The notes under the pieces were generated by a model that was given only the letters and a program-made list of their open reading frames with translations, was not told where the DNA came from and ran no database searches. A program made the position numbers and the translations under genes. A stretch of DNA of 11,169 nt, taken from assembly GCA_028696365.1 (NCBI GenBank), contig JAQVHG010000045.1, forward strand, positions 1 through 11,169, in the 5' to 3' direction. This stretch comes from Methanofollis sp. GTDB lineage: Archaea > Halobacteriota > Methanomicrobia > Methanomicrobiales > Methanofollaceae. Numbering within the stretch: the stretch's first letter is position 1; every line of letters starts with the position of its first letter. Below, one piece after another: positions 1 through 5,942 of the stretch.

Positions 1-2
1 GC

Positions 3-125
3 GGGATCCCTCTCACTGTCCTGATCATCTGGAAGTCGGCAGAAGACCTTGAGATCAGGGTCGGGGCGAGGGTGCGTCTCTCATTCAAGGCAAGCGCGGC
101 CCATGTGGTGGAGGATGAAGATTGA
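3..125 (+). CDS. C-terminal end of a TOBE/Mop-domain protein, probably a molybdate/tungstate ABC transporter ATPase (partial)
   Basis: The window opens inside a gene. One plus-strand frame is open from position 3 to a TGA at 123-125 and gives 40 residues. They contain IPLTVLI, then KSAEDLEIRVGARV, then FKASAAHVV. This pattern (Thr-x-Leu-Ile, Ser-Ala-Glu-Asp-Leu, Gly-x-x-Val, Phe-Lys-Ala-Ser-Ala-x-His-Val) is typical of the small oxyanion-binding TOBE/Mop fold that ends WtpC/ModC-type ATPases of molybdate and tungstate importers. Mop-only proteins and ModE regulators share the fold, and the ATPase domain that would decide lies outside the window. Methanogens need Mo or W for formylmethanofuran dehydrogenase, so such a transporter is expected. 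The domain call is fairly safe; the whole-protein call is an inference. Confidence 0.65.
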   Translation, partial: GIPLTVLIIWKSAEDLEIRVGARVRLSFKASAAHVVEDED

Positions 126-140
126 AAGGAGATGTAGGAC

Positions 141-305
141 ATGAAGAAGAAGATATCCCAGCCCTGGAGAAACTCTCAGGATGAAACTCTCTGGTGGGGG
201 GCGTGCCGTTTGAAGACCTGCGAACCTTCTCAAGTTCGCTCCGCCCACACCCCCCGGTCCCCCCGCCACACGATAGGATCGAGGAAGGCAAACCTTTCGC
301 CATAG
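141..305 (+). pseudogene. Possible gene start with a strong ribosome binding site, running into a repeat
   Basis: AAGGAG at 126-131 sits 9 nt before an ATG at 141, just after the TOBE-domain gene ends at 125. This is what the start of a next gene in the same operon looks like. The first codons read MKKKISQPWRNSQDE. From about position 161 the DNA matches the end of foldback repeat A, and the remaining codons are repeat sequence up to a TAG at 303-305 (54 codons in all). I do not recognise the peptide. The best reading is the 5' stub of a gene cut off by repeat insertion. A chance ORF after a chance Shine-Dalgarno sequence cannot be excluded. Confidence 0.3.
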
Positions 306-405
306 TCGTCGACTGTGCCTTCCCGACCCTATCTTCGTCCCAGGGGTCCGGGGGCAGAGCCCCCGGCGCGAAGGTGTGGGAAGGCACGCTGATCAGAATG
401 GCTGC
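161..405 (-). repeat. Foldback repeat copy A
   Basis: This is an imperfect long palindrome. The left arm (CCGCCACACGATAGG at about 263-277, then a GGAAGGC end) faces the reverse complement of the right arm (CCTTCCCGACCCTATC at 318-333), around a centre of roughly 30 nt. The right arm holds the hairpin GTCCGGGGGCAGAGCCCCCG. The left G-tract (195-201) is separated from its C-tract partners (250-255 and 259-264) by about 48 nt, so this copy carries an insertion in the hairpin loop. The left end GCCCTGGAGAAACTCTC (161-177) resembles the end of copy C. Orientation is opposite to copy D. No conserved ORF is seen. The outer edge near 405 is approximate. Confidence 0.6.
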
Positions 406-418
406 CCTCAGTCACAGG

Positions 419-624
419 ATCTTTACCTTCATCTCGCGCCGGGGGGTTGCATCCCCCAGACCCCCACGACAAGAATAGGCGAGGGCGGCAATGAGGCGGT
501 GTTTCCCTGTGGCGTCCTGCTATAAAAGGGGAGCAGGGATCCACTCACTCCAGAGAAATCCAATAATTTCCAACCGCGTATGCGTGAGCCCGGATTCATG
601 CCCGATTCTACAGGCCCAACAATA
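419..624 (-). repeat. Degenerate foldback repeat copy A2
   Basis: The segment GGGGGGTTGCATCCCCCAGA, followed by CCCCCACGAC and then an AATAGG...GGCGGCAA run (about 441-490), matches the left arm of copies C and F. The far end, read on the minus strand, is TTGGGCCTGTAGAATC (about 603-620), close to the family terminus TTTGGCTCTGTAGAAACC. The second arm is hard to recognise, so the copy is decayed. It fills the space between copy A and the 3' end of ogg. A TATAAAAGG box at 521-529 lies inside it, within a small hairpin made by CCTGCT (516-521) and AGCAGG (532-537). Confidence 0.4.
521..529 (+). promoter_or_regulatory. TATA-like box inside repeat A2
   Basis: TATAAAAGG is a good match to an archaeal TATA box, in a locally GC-rich setting. 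It would start a transcript near 548-552 on the plus strand, running antisense into ogg. No clear BRE precedes it and no plausible plus-strand gene follows, so it may be fortuitous or may drive a small antisense RNA. Confidence 0.2.
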
Positions 625-640
625 TGGTGATGCCGCGACA

Positions 641-1486
641 CTACTCCTCTTCACGGACACAGTAGAGATACTCCTGCGCCCACCCAGCGTACTTCCCGAA
701 GTGCTGACGGGCAAAGGAGGCGATTTCCTCGTACTCCCGCGGGCTCATCCCGCCACGCTCGCGCAGGTGAGGGAGGTAGGTGCGGCGCATGATCCGCCTG
801 ATCCAGACGTCCACCGGGAAGGCCCTGTATTGCTGGAAGGCGAAGAGGAGGATACAGTCGGCGGCCTTGGGACCGACGCCAGGGAAGCGGAGAAGTTCGC
901 TCTTCGCCTCCTGATAGGGGAGGGCGGCGACCCGTGCTGCCCAGCCTGGGTCGTCCGCGCACATCTGTGCGGTCGCGCAGACATAGGGCGCTCGGTAGCC
1001 GAGGACGCATGCCCTGAGGGCGTCTTCGCTGCAGGGTGCAAGAGCTGACGCCTCTGGGAAGGCATAGGCCCCGTCGGGAAGGGGCGTGCCATAGCGCTCA
1101 GAGAGGAGGCGGACCCGTTTTTTGACCGCCGGGATGTTGGTGTTGGTGGCGCAGATGTAAGAGATGAGAGTCTCGAAGGGCTCCTGCCTGAGGACGCGCA
1201 GGCCCCTGCAGGTGGCGACTGCCCGATGGATCGCAGGGTCGGCGTCGATGGAGAAGAGGACCTGGTCAAGGTCGAGGTCGAGGGCGAAGTAGTCGGTGAT
1301 GAATGCCTCATCCGCCCCGGTGAAGGAGAGAATCTCGCCGTCCTGCCTGATCTGAATTGCCCGGCCCTTTGCCGTGCCCGACCAGATGCCGTCCGCGCCC
1401 TTCTCCCATCTGAATGCCTGCCCGCACCCGAGCGTGGCGTCGAGGTTGAAGGGGGTGCCGGTCCCGAGGGTGATGGAATTCTTCAT
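641..1486 (-). CDS. ogg: 8-oxoguanine DNA glycosylase/AP lyase, OGG1 clade
   Basis: Base-excision repair enzyme that removes 8-oxoguanine from DNA and can nick the abasic site. The N-terminus has the OGG_N-type motif GCGQAFRWE (about residues 20-28), equivalent to the QSFRW region of OGG1. The helix-hairpin-helix is FPGVGPKAADCILL, and its Lys (about residue 207) matches the catalytic Lys249 of human OGG1. The Asp in FPVDVWIRRI (about residue 226) matches Asp268. The FETLISYICATNTNI segment is the usual helical lead-in. No C-terminal Cys4 FeS loop is seen, unlike Nth/MutY. I start at ATG 1486 (281 aa); a GTG one codon earlier is also possible. It begins 13 nt after the nifB stop and is probably co-transcribed with it. 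The upstream gap has a T-run but no Shine-Dalgarno sequence, so translation may be coupled. The stop is TAG. Confidence 0.88.
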   Translation of the reverse strand: MKNSITLGTGTPFNLDATLGCGQAFRWEKGADGIWSGTAKGRAIQIRQDGEILSFTGADEAFITDYFALDLDLDQVLFSIDADPAIHRAVATCRGLRVLRQEPFETLISYICATNTNIPAVKKRVRLLSERYGTPLPDGAYAFPEASALAPCSEDALRACVLGYRAPYVCATAQMCADDPGWAARVAALPYQEAKSELLRFPGVGPKAADCILLFAFQQYRAFPVDVWIRRIMRRTYLPHLRERGGMSPREYEEIASFARQHFGKYAGWAQEYLYCVREEE

Positions 1487-1499
1487 CACAAAAAAAGAG

Positions 1500-2429
1500 T
1501 TATTCTTCTCTCTCGTCGTGGCAGCTGCCCTCGCAGTAGATCCTTGACTGGACGTCGTGCCCGAGTCTCCCGATAGCGTCGGAACGACAGCGTGCGCAGT
1601 GGCGCATCTGCTTGATGTAAGGAGCGCACCGGTCCTGCATCACCCGTTTCTCCGCCGGAGTCGGCGGGGTGATATGGGCCAGTTTGTACTGCGGGATGAG
1701 AGGGATGAGGTTGAAAGAGAAGGCACCTATCTCTCCGACCTTCTTGGCGATCGCCGGGATGTGCTCATCATTGATCCCTGGGATATAGACGCAGTTGACC
1801 TTCACAAACATCTTGCGCTCGACCGCCATCCTGATCCCCTCGAGCTGGTGCTTGAGAAGGACCTCTGCCGCTTCCCGCCCGGTATAGTGTTTCCCGTCGT
1901 AGTTGACCCACGAGTAGATCTGCTCGCCGATCGCGGGGTCGATGGCATTGAGCGTCACCGTCACATTGCCGACATCGTACTTCACGAGCTCGTCGATCGA
2001 GTCGGGGAGGAGGAGGCCGTTTGTCGAGAGACACATGATCAGGTGAGGGAAAGCCTCATGGACCAGCCGCAGAGTCTCGAAGGTTTCGGGGTTGGCAAGA
2101 GGTTCGCCAGGCCCTGCGATCCCGATCACCTTCACATACGGGAATTGCTCTATGACCTTTTTTACCAGTTCAAGACTTTCTTCAGCGTTAATAACTTTTG
2201 AAGTCACTCCCGGCCTGCTCTCGTTCACGCAGTCAAAATCCCTGACGCAGTAATTGCACTGGATATTGCACTTCGGCGCGACCGGCAGGTGACAGCGCCC
2301 GCAGGTGTGGTGAGCTTTTTCACTGTAACAGGGATGGTCCTTGACCTTCCGCAGTTGTTCAGGGTCATAGGGTACCTCGTGCCCCTCGACATTTGCGTTC
2401 CTGTATCCTTCATCGGCCATGTCAAACAA
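1500..2429 (-). CDS. nifB: NifB-type radical SAM FeMo-cofactor biosynthesis protein
   Basis: Radical SAM enzyme expected to fuse two [4Fe-4S] clusters and insert a carbide to make NifB-co, the precursor of nitrogenase cofactors. The radical SAM signature is CNIQCNYC (Cys54, 58, 61). Around it is the NifB hallmark HPCYSEKAHH...HLPVAPKCNIQCNYC, followed by DCVNESRPGV. AGPGEPLANPETF (about 105-117), STNGL (135-139) and the C-terminal CARCRSDAIG (Cys278, Cys281) also match NifB. At 309 aa it is the short archaeal form without a NafY-like domain. TTG 2429 is chosen because GGGGAG lies 9 nt upstream on the minus strand; ATG 2420 would give 306 aa but leaves the motif 18 nt away. No nifHDK is nearby. 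It heads a likely two-gene unit with ogg, an unexpected partner. NifB-like paralogues of other function are possible, but the motif match is close. Confidence 0.85.
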   Translation of the reverse strand: MFDMADEGYRNANVEGHEVPYDPEQLRKVKDHPCYSEKAHHTCGRCHLPVAPKCNIQCNYCVRDFDCVNESRPGVTSKVINAEESLELVKKVIEQFPYVKVIGIAGPGEPLANPETFETLRLVHEAFPHLIMCLSTNGLLLPDSIDELVKYDVGNVTVTLNAIDPAIGEQIYSWVNYDGKHYTGREAAEVLLKHQLEGIRMAVERKMFVKVNCVYIPGINDEHIPAIAKKVGEIGAFSFNLIPLIPQYKLAHITPPTPAEKRVMQDRCAPYIKQMRHCARCRSDAIGRLGHDVQSRIYCEGSCHDEREE

Positions 2430-2520
2430 ATCACATATCTCCCCGTCTCTATATTACTGTTCGGTTCCCGGTCATAGACAAGGGAAACTCTTATCCCCAT
2501 ATGGATATATCCTGAATTGT
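2430..2520. promoter_or_regulatory. Divergent promoter region between nifB and the lipoprotein gene
   Basis: This AT-richer 91-bp gap separates two divergent genes. The palindromic GGATATATCC (2503-2512) could act as a TATA box in either direction. CTATATTACTG near 2451-2461 is a second candidate. The GGGGAG ribosome-binding motif for nifB (minus strand) also lies here, about 10 nt before the TTG start. No clear Shine-Dalgarno sequence precedes the lipoprotein ATG at 2521, so that mRNA may have a very short leader. Confidence 0.4.
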
Positions 2521-3033
2521 ATGAAATCCCATATTTCCCTCCTCATGCTCCTCTGTCTTGGTGTATCGGCATTATTTGCCGGATGCACCTCGCCTCAAGA
2601 GCCACAACCCACCCCCACCCCGACCATAACCACAGTCCCCACGACCCAGATCCCCGCCGTCGAGAGCCCGGTCCTCACCATCGACCCCAGGCTTGACGAG
2701 ATGAAGATCACCTTTGACGCGGTCGAGCGCGAGGACGGGCAGGGCGTCATCCTGAAACTTCATGTCGACCCGAAGGGGGCGACGATCGCTCGCGACGGTG
2801 CCGATATCCTCACGACGTTCTTCGCCTACAACACGGCGGCCAGACCTGGAGAGCCTGTACCTGTTTCGGCAGACGAAGTGCGGGTAGCGGGGGTTCCTTA
2901 CAGGAGCGTCTTTATCACGGTCTATGACGCGTCCGTAGAGATCACTGCCGACCTGCCGCGGGAGTCGGCAGTCAAGAGGCTCGATATCTCAGAGGACTAT
3001 GTCTATGGAGCGGTCGTCTGGATCAGGGACTGA
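2521..3033 (+). CDS. Hypothetical secreted lipoprotein
   Basis: A 170-residue protein of unknown function. The N-terminus is a lipoprotein signal peptide: MKSH, a hydrophobic stretch ISLLMLLCLGVSALFA, then the lipobox LFAGC with the lipid-bearing Cys at residue 22. A Thr/Pro-rich tether follows (about residues 24-50), as in many archaeal surface lipoproteins. The remaining 120 or so residues are a soluble domain with alternating short strands (MKITFDAVERED, GVILKLHVD, SVFITVYDASVEITADL), suggesting a small beta-rich fold outside the membrane. The first ATG that leaves a complete signal peptide is 2521; upstream in-frame codons give no sensible extension. It stands alone, divergent from nifB and followed by repeats. 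No catalytic motif is visible. Confidence 0.75.
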   Translation: MKSHISLLMLLCLGVSALFAGCTSPQEPQPTPTPTITTVPTTQIPAVESPVLTIDPRLDEMKITFDAVEREDGQGVILKLHVDPKGATIARDGADILTTFFAYNTAARPGEPVPVSADEVRVAGVPYRSVFITVYDASVEITADLPRESAVKRLDISEDYVYGAVVWIRD

Positions 3034-3099
3034 AAGCACCCTACCTACAGTTCAAATAGTCCAGATAACAGGAATAAGGATCTCACCATAGGAACCCAA

Positions 3100-3330
3100 A
3101 AAAGGGCTTTGTAGAAACCTTCACCTCTTTTAGGTGCAAGAGTGACCCAACCGCCTTCCTCAATGCTCGTGTCGGGGGTTCTTGCCCCCAAACCCCCAGG
3201 ATTGCGATTGGACCGAGAAGCACCATTAATGATCATAAAGAGGGGGATTGCCGTACCCTGTCTATCGCTCGCGTAGGGGGTTTGGGGGTCGGCCATGGCT
3301 TGCACCCCCTTTTCAGAACCCTCTCTGATG
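3100..3330 (+). repeat. Foldback repeat copy B
   Basis: The left end AAAGGGCTTTGTAGAAACC (from about 3101) matches the termini of copies C and D. The left arm has GTCGGGGGTTCTTGCCCCCA followed by AACCCCCAGG and GCGATTGGACCGAGAAGC. The centre contains ATGATCATAAAGAGGGGGAT, close to the centre of copy D. The right arm is inverted: GGGGGTTTGGGGGTC (3279-3293) and then the C-tract at about 3304-3308. Orientation is the same as D. The right terminus is weak and the edge is approximate. Confidence 0.55.
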
Positions 3331-3375
3331 CCTTCCCGGCGCGAAGGAGAGGAAGGTGGAGAACCATCTTCACAC
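3331..3375 (-). repeat. Relic of a foldback-repeat tail
   Basis: CCCGGCGCGAAGGAGAGGAA followed by GGTGGAGAACC matches the outer part of the arm in copies A (CGGCGCGAAGGTGTGGGAAGG) and C (AGGAAGGTGGGAGAATC). It directly follows copy B, as if a second tandem copy lost everything except one end. Confidence 0.4.
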
Positions 3376-3776
3376 GAGGGTATGGTCCACCCCTAAATCC
3401 GGCCAGAATGCCCCTGGTTCTAGGAACAAAACCCTCAATCGGGGCTCGATCTGGGCTTCATTTCATATTAAGCCGTAGAGGCGTTTTTTCATCCAACATG
3501 GGAAGGAAACCACCCCTACCCTGCCCTCATGATGCTCGATATGATTGGGAGGAATATCATTCATCCTCCTGATCTCGTACGGCCCTGAAAAGGCCCTATA
3601 AAATGGCAGGATTGAGGAGGTATTCTGAAGGAGAAAGGATGTTGAATCAGCCATATAAAGGCCATAGTGAAAGATATTGATAAATTATAACTATAACCGC
3701 CTTCTTTCATGCTTGAGGGGGAGATTTTTCACCCACCTTTCTCCCTCTCCCCGCCAGTGGCGCTATCGAAAATAGA
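3376..3776. other. Intergenic stretch with no recognisable full-size gene
   Basis: I find no convincing gene in these 400 bp. They contain a small hairpin (GGAGGA...TCCTCC, about 3548-3570), a GGCC-loop-GGCC hairpin (3581-3594), a TATA-like box TATAAAAT (3597-3604), a run GAGGAGGT at 3614-3621, and a 13-codon ORF listed separately. About 3640-3700 is clearly AT-rich compared with the surroundings. No transfer RNA, ribosomal RNA or CRISPR structure is visible. Confidence 0.5.
3639..3680 (+). CDS. Possible 13-codon ORF behind a TATA box and ribosome binding site
   Basis: ATG 3639 is preceded by AAGGAG (3628-3633, 5-nt spacing) and by TATAAAAT at 3597-3604, about 40 nt upstream, the spacing of a short-leader archaeal mRNA. 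The peptide would be MLNQPYKGHSERY. No downstream gene follows that a leader peptide could control, so this may be a real mini-gene, a decayed gene start, or chance. Confidence 0.2.
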   Translation: MLNQPYKGHSERY

Positions 3777-4029
3777 AAATTTGGCTTTGTAGGGCTGTGT
3801 AGAAACCCTCTGAATGGAAATCTCTGGCGGGGGGTTGCACCCCCCGGTCCCCCCGCCACACGATTGGTCGTGGACGGCAATCCCTCTTCATTGATTTTGA
3901 ATACGCCTTCCCGACCCAATCTTCATCCTGGGGGGTCCGGGGGCAGAGCCCCCGGCGAGATTCAGAAAGGAAGGTGGGAGAATCACGCGTGCACCCATAA
4001 TTTGTAAGCGTTCCTACAGAGCCGAAAAT
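3777..4029 (-). repeat. Foldback repeat copy C (well preserved)
   Basis: The left end is GAAAATTTGGCTTTGTAGGG and the right end, read on the minus strand, is CATTTTCGGCTCTGTAGGAA, giving terminal inverted repeats of about 20 bp. The left arm is GGCGGGGGG-TTGCA-CCCCCC-GGT-CCCCCCGCC, then CACACGATTGG and GTGGACGGC. The right arm is the inverted GCCTTCCCGACCCAATC, then the GGGTCCGGGGGCAGAGCCCC hairpin. In the left arm the G6 tract (3829-3834) can pair with C6 at 3840-3845 or with the second C6, which forms a perfect 9-bp GGCGGGGGG/CCCCCCGCC stem. Length is about 253 bp. It abuts copy D. Confidence 0.65.
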
Positions 4030-4247
4030 GTGACTTTGTAGGGCTGTGTAGAAACCCTCTGGAGAATTATCTTCTGCGGGGGTCCCTGCCCCCGGACCCC
4101 CGGGATCAAGATTGGATCGGGAAGACAGAATAGATGACCATAAAGAGAGTGCTGCCGTCCTCGACATATCGTGTGACGAGAGGTGCGGGGGAGCGGAAAA
4201 CCCCCGCCAGAGAGATTTATCAAGAGGATTTCTACAGAATCATTTTT
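4024..4247 (+). repeat. Foldback repeat copy D (well preserved)
   Basis: The left end is GACTTTGTAGGGCTGTGTAG (from about 4032) plus the GAAAATG shared with the end of C. The right end, read inverted, is TGATTCTGTAGAAATCCTC. The left arm is GCGGGGGTCCCTGCCCCCGG, ACCCCCGG and ATCAAGATTGGATCGGGAAG. The centre is CAGAATAGATGACCATAAAG. The right arm is the inverted GCCGTCCTCGACATATCGTG, with the G/C hairpin GCGGGGGAGCGG...CCCCCGCC. Orientation is opposite to C. It ends about 23 bp from the stop of the metallophosphoesterase gene. Confidence 0.65.
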
Positions 4248-4269
4248 CCATTGCGATGAACAGAAACCC

Positions 4270-5145
4270 CTACCCCTCGATGACCACGATCTCAGGCGGG
4301 CAGTTGAACCTCAACTCCATCCCGAGGAAGGGGGTGGTCCCGAGCCCGCGGCTTACATAGAGCTTCCGGTCTCCTTCGTCTATCCGCCCAGCAAAGGGCC
4401 AGTGGCCGAACCATCCCGCAGGTTTCCCGATGAGGGGGAGGTCGATCTGCCCGCCATGGGTATGGCCGCAGAGGATGAGGTCGGCGTCCCATGCCGCACG
4501 GTACTCTGGTTCATGGAGAAGAAGAAGGGTGTAGGAGGCGTCTGGCAGGTCGTCGGGATATGCCGTCCTCCCGGCAAGGGCGTCGTCGAGGCCGACGATG
4601 AGGAGGCGCTGGCCGTCGATCATTTCTACTGCATACTCGTTCCTGAGCACCTCCACCCCGGACGCCTCAAGCCGGGCGGTGACAGCGTCGGCGAGGGCCG
4701 CATCGGCACTTCCGTCATCAAGAGGAGAGAGGTCGTAGCCTTCCACAGTGAGGTCAACCTCTGCCAGGGTTTCGCGGTCGACGTCCCGCGTGGAACGCTG
4801 ATATTCATGGTTGCCTAGAACCGCATAGGTCGGCGCCTCGATCCCGGCCAGGAGATCGAGGTACAGGAGGTCTCGCTCCCCTGACGAGACAAAATCTCCT
4901 CCCATCAACACCAGGGTCGGGGTGAGGGCGTTCACCTCCCCGACCGCCCGCTCGATGAGCGGAGCGGTCTCTTCTCTGAGATGGAGGTCGGTGATGAATA
5001 CGATCGTGCCCGGCACCCCCTCGACCTGCAGGTGCGTCACCGTGAGGTCCTCCGCCTCGGCAGAGGCCGAGAGGTAGAGTGTCGCAGGGAGGACGACAAG
5101 GAATATGAGCATGAGGATACACACGAAAAGTCCTGGCCTCACCAT
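4270..5145 (-). CDS. Membrane-anchored calcineurin-like metallophosphoesterase (YkuE/YaeI type)
   Basis: Predicted binuclear metal phosphoesterase held at the outer face of the membrane. The N-terminus has one hydrophobic segment (about residues 5-29, GLFVCILMLIFLVVL...), a signal anchor or uncleaved signal. The five metal-binding motifs follow in order: ITDLHL (Asp53, His55), GGDF (Asp84), GNHE (Asn112, His113), a His in LLLLHEPEY (His211) and CGHTHGGQ (His228, His230). This order and spacing match the calcineurin-like family, and GHTHGGQ is typical of the YkuE/YaeI branch acting on lipid-linked phosphates. The actual substrate is unknown. I use ATG 5145 (291 aa); a TTG at 5157 would add four residues. 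No strong Shine-Dalgarno is seen. The stop is TAG. The gene stands alone with repeats on both sides. Confidence 0.85.
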   Translation of the reverse strand: MVRPGLFVCILMLIFLVVLPATLYLSASAEAEDLTVTHLQVEGVPGTIVFITDLHLREETAPLIERAVGEVNALTPTLVLMGGDFVSSGERDLLYLDLLAGIEAPTYAVLGNHEYQRSTRDVDRETLAEVDLTVEGYDLSPLDDGSADAALADAVTARLEASGVEVLRNEYAVEMIDGQRLLIVGLDDALAGRTAYPDDLPDASYTLLLLHEPEYRAAWDADLILCGHTHGGQIDLPLIGKPAGWFGHWPFAGRIDEGDRKLYVSRGLGTTPFLGMELRFNCPPEIVVIEG

Positions 5146-5237
5146 AGTGCCTATCAAGTGGGAAGCCTGGGAAAAAGAGATTATGGATTCGGAGAGATCT
5201 TCACCAACTGCCTTCCCACCAGCTGCGTCAGGGGATC

Positions 5238-5470
5238 TCGAAGATCAAAGATCGTCCTGTTAGAAATCTTTGATTCCCTCTGTTCTCGCACCCACTATCG
5301 TTCGTTTCCACCGGACCGCCGCGATGACGATTGGTGGAGGATCGCAGACTGGAGGGTCCTGTGAGAATATTATTGTCATTACTCCGAGCATCTGCCGTCC
5401 TCGACATCTCCTCATAATGAGGGGGTCCATGGACCAGATGCCCATGAGCCCTGTCGTGAGGGAAAAGAAA
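5238..5470 (+). repeat. Decayed foldback repeat copy E
   Basis: Recognisable pieces are CCACCGGACCGCCGCGATGA then CGATTGGTGGAGGATCGC (about 5309-5346, left arm), CTGCCGTCCTCGACATCTCC (about 5391-5410, same as the right arm of copy D) and GAGGGGGTCC (5418-5427). The G/C tracts are mostly eroded. The start GATCAAAGATCGTCCTGTTA recurs in a diverged form at about 5530-5550. Boundaries are approximate. Confidence 0.35.
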
Positions 5471-5584
5471 TGAGGGACACTGTGGTGCAGGATAGTGCAG
5501 TCTCAATCTCTCCCGTGGGCTGCAGCGAAAATTAGAGATCTTCCTGTCAAGAAAATGCGGATCATTTTCTGTGCACGAGCGTAT

Positions 5585-5838
5585 CCCAAAACAGCTCTGT
5601 AAAAATCCTCTGGACAGTTGTCTCTGCGGGGGGCTTGGCCGCCCCCCGAACCCCCCGCCACACGATTGGCCGTGGACTGCAACGCACTTGTCATGGCCAT
5701 CTATTCTGCGTTCCCGACCCTATTCATGCTCCCCTCCAGGGGTCCGGGCGGCAATCGCCCCCGGCCAAAGAGGTAGGAAGGCGGGCGACACACGTCTCAT
5801 CCACACAAGAGGTAAGGGGTCCTACAGAGACTATTTTT
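5585..5838 (-). repeat. Foldback repeat copy F (well preserved)
   Basis: The left end is CCAAAACAGCTCTGTAAAAA; the right end inverted is AGTCTCTGTAGGACCCC. The left arm is GCGGGGGGCTTGGCCGCCCC, AACCCCCCGCC, CACACGATTGG and CGTGGACTGC. The right arm is GCGTTCCCGACCCTATTC, then GGGTCCGGGCGGCAATCGCC. The centre (5672-5716), read inverted, shares about three quarters of its bases with the centre of copy D, including CAGAATAGATGRCCAT. Length is about 254 bp, close to copy C. Confidence 0.6.
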
Positions 5839-5846
5839 TGATGATC

Positions 5847-5942
5847 TTGATGAGGGGGATGCTATCCCATCCCCAGTCTTCGTGCGGGAGGTTCGGAGGC
5901 AGCACGCCCCCCACCATAGAATCTCCACAGGGCCGAAATTAT
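5847..5942 (-). repeat. Half-copy of the foldback repeat at the ahcY stop codon
   Basis: Read on the minus strand it starts AATTTCGGCCCTGTGGAGAT, continues ATGGTGGGGGGCGTGCTGCC, and reaches CACGAAGACTGGGG. This corresponds to the family terminus and one arm, with the same GGTGGGGGGCGTGC variant as copy A. The other arm is absent. The terminus overlaps the TAA stop of ahcY (5939-5941). Confidence 0.45.

Noticed and set aside
161..624. CRISPR array
   Set aside because: The repeated units are long, inverted, divergent and unevenly spaced, and there are no short identical repeats with regular unique spacers.
491..1048. Plus-strand open frame of 185 codons over the end of ogg
   Set aside because: It runs antisense through the catalytic part of ogg and starts inside repeat A2. 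It has no ribosome binding site and no family features.
3777..4029. GC hairpins as ordinary intrinsic terminators
   Set aside because: The hairpins are not followed by T-runs and occur several per gap in both orientations, with a conserved non-hairpin centre. A role in 3' ends remains possible, but a simple terminator does not explain the 250-bp unit.
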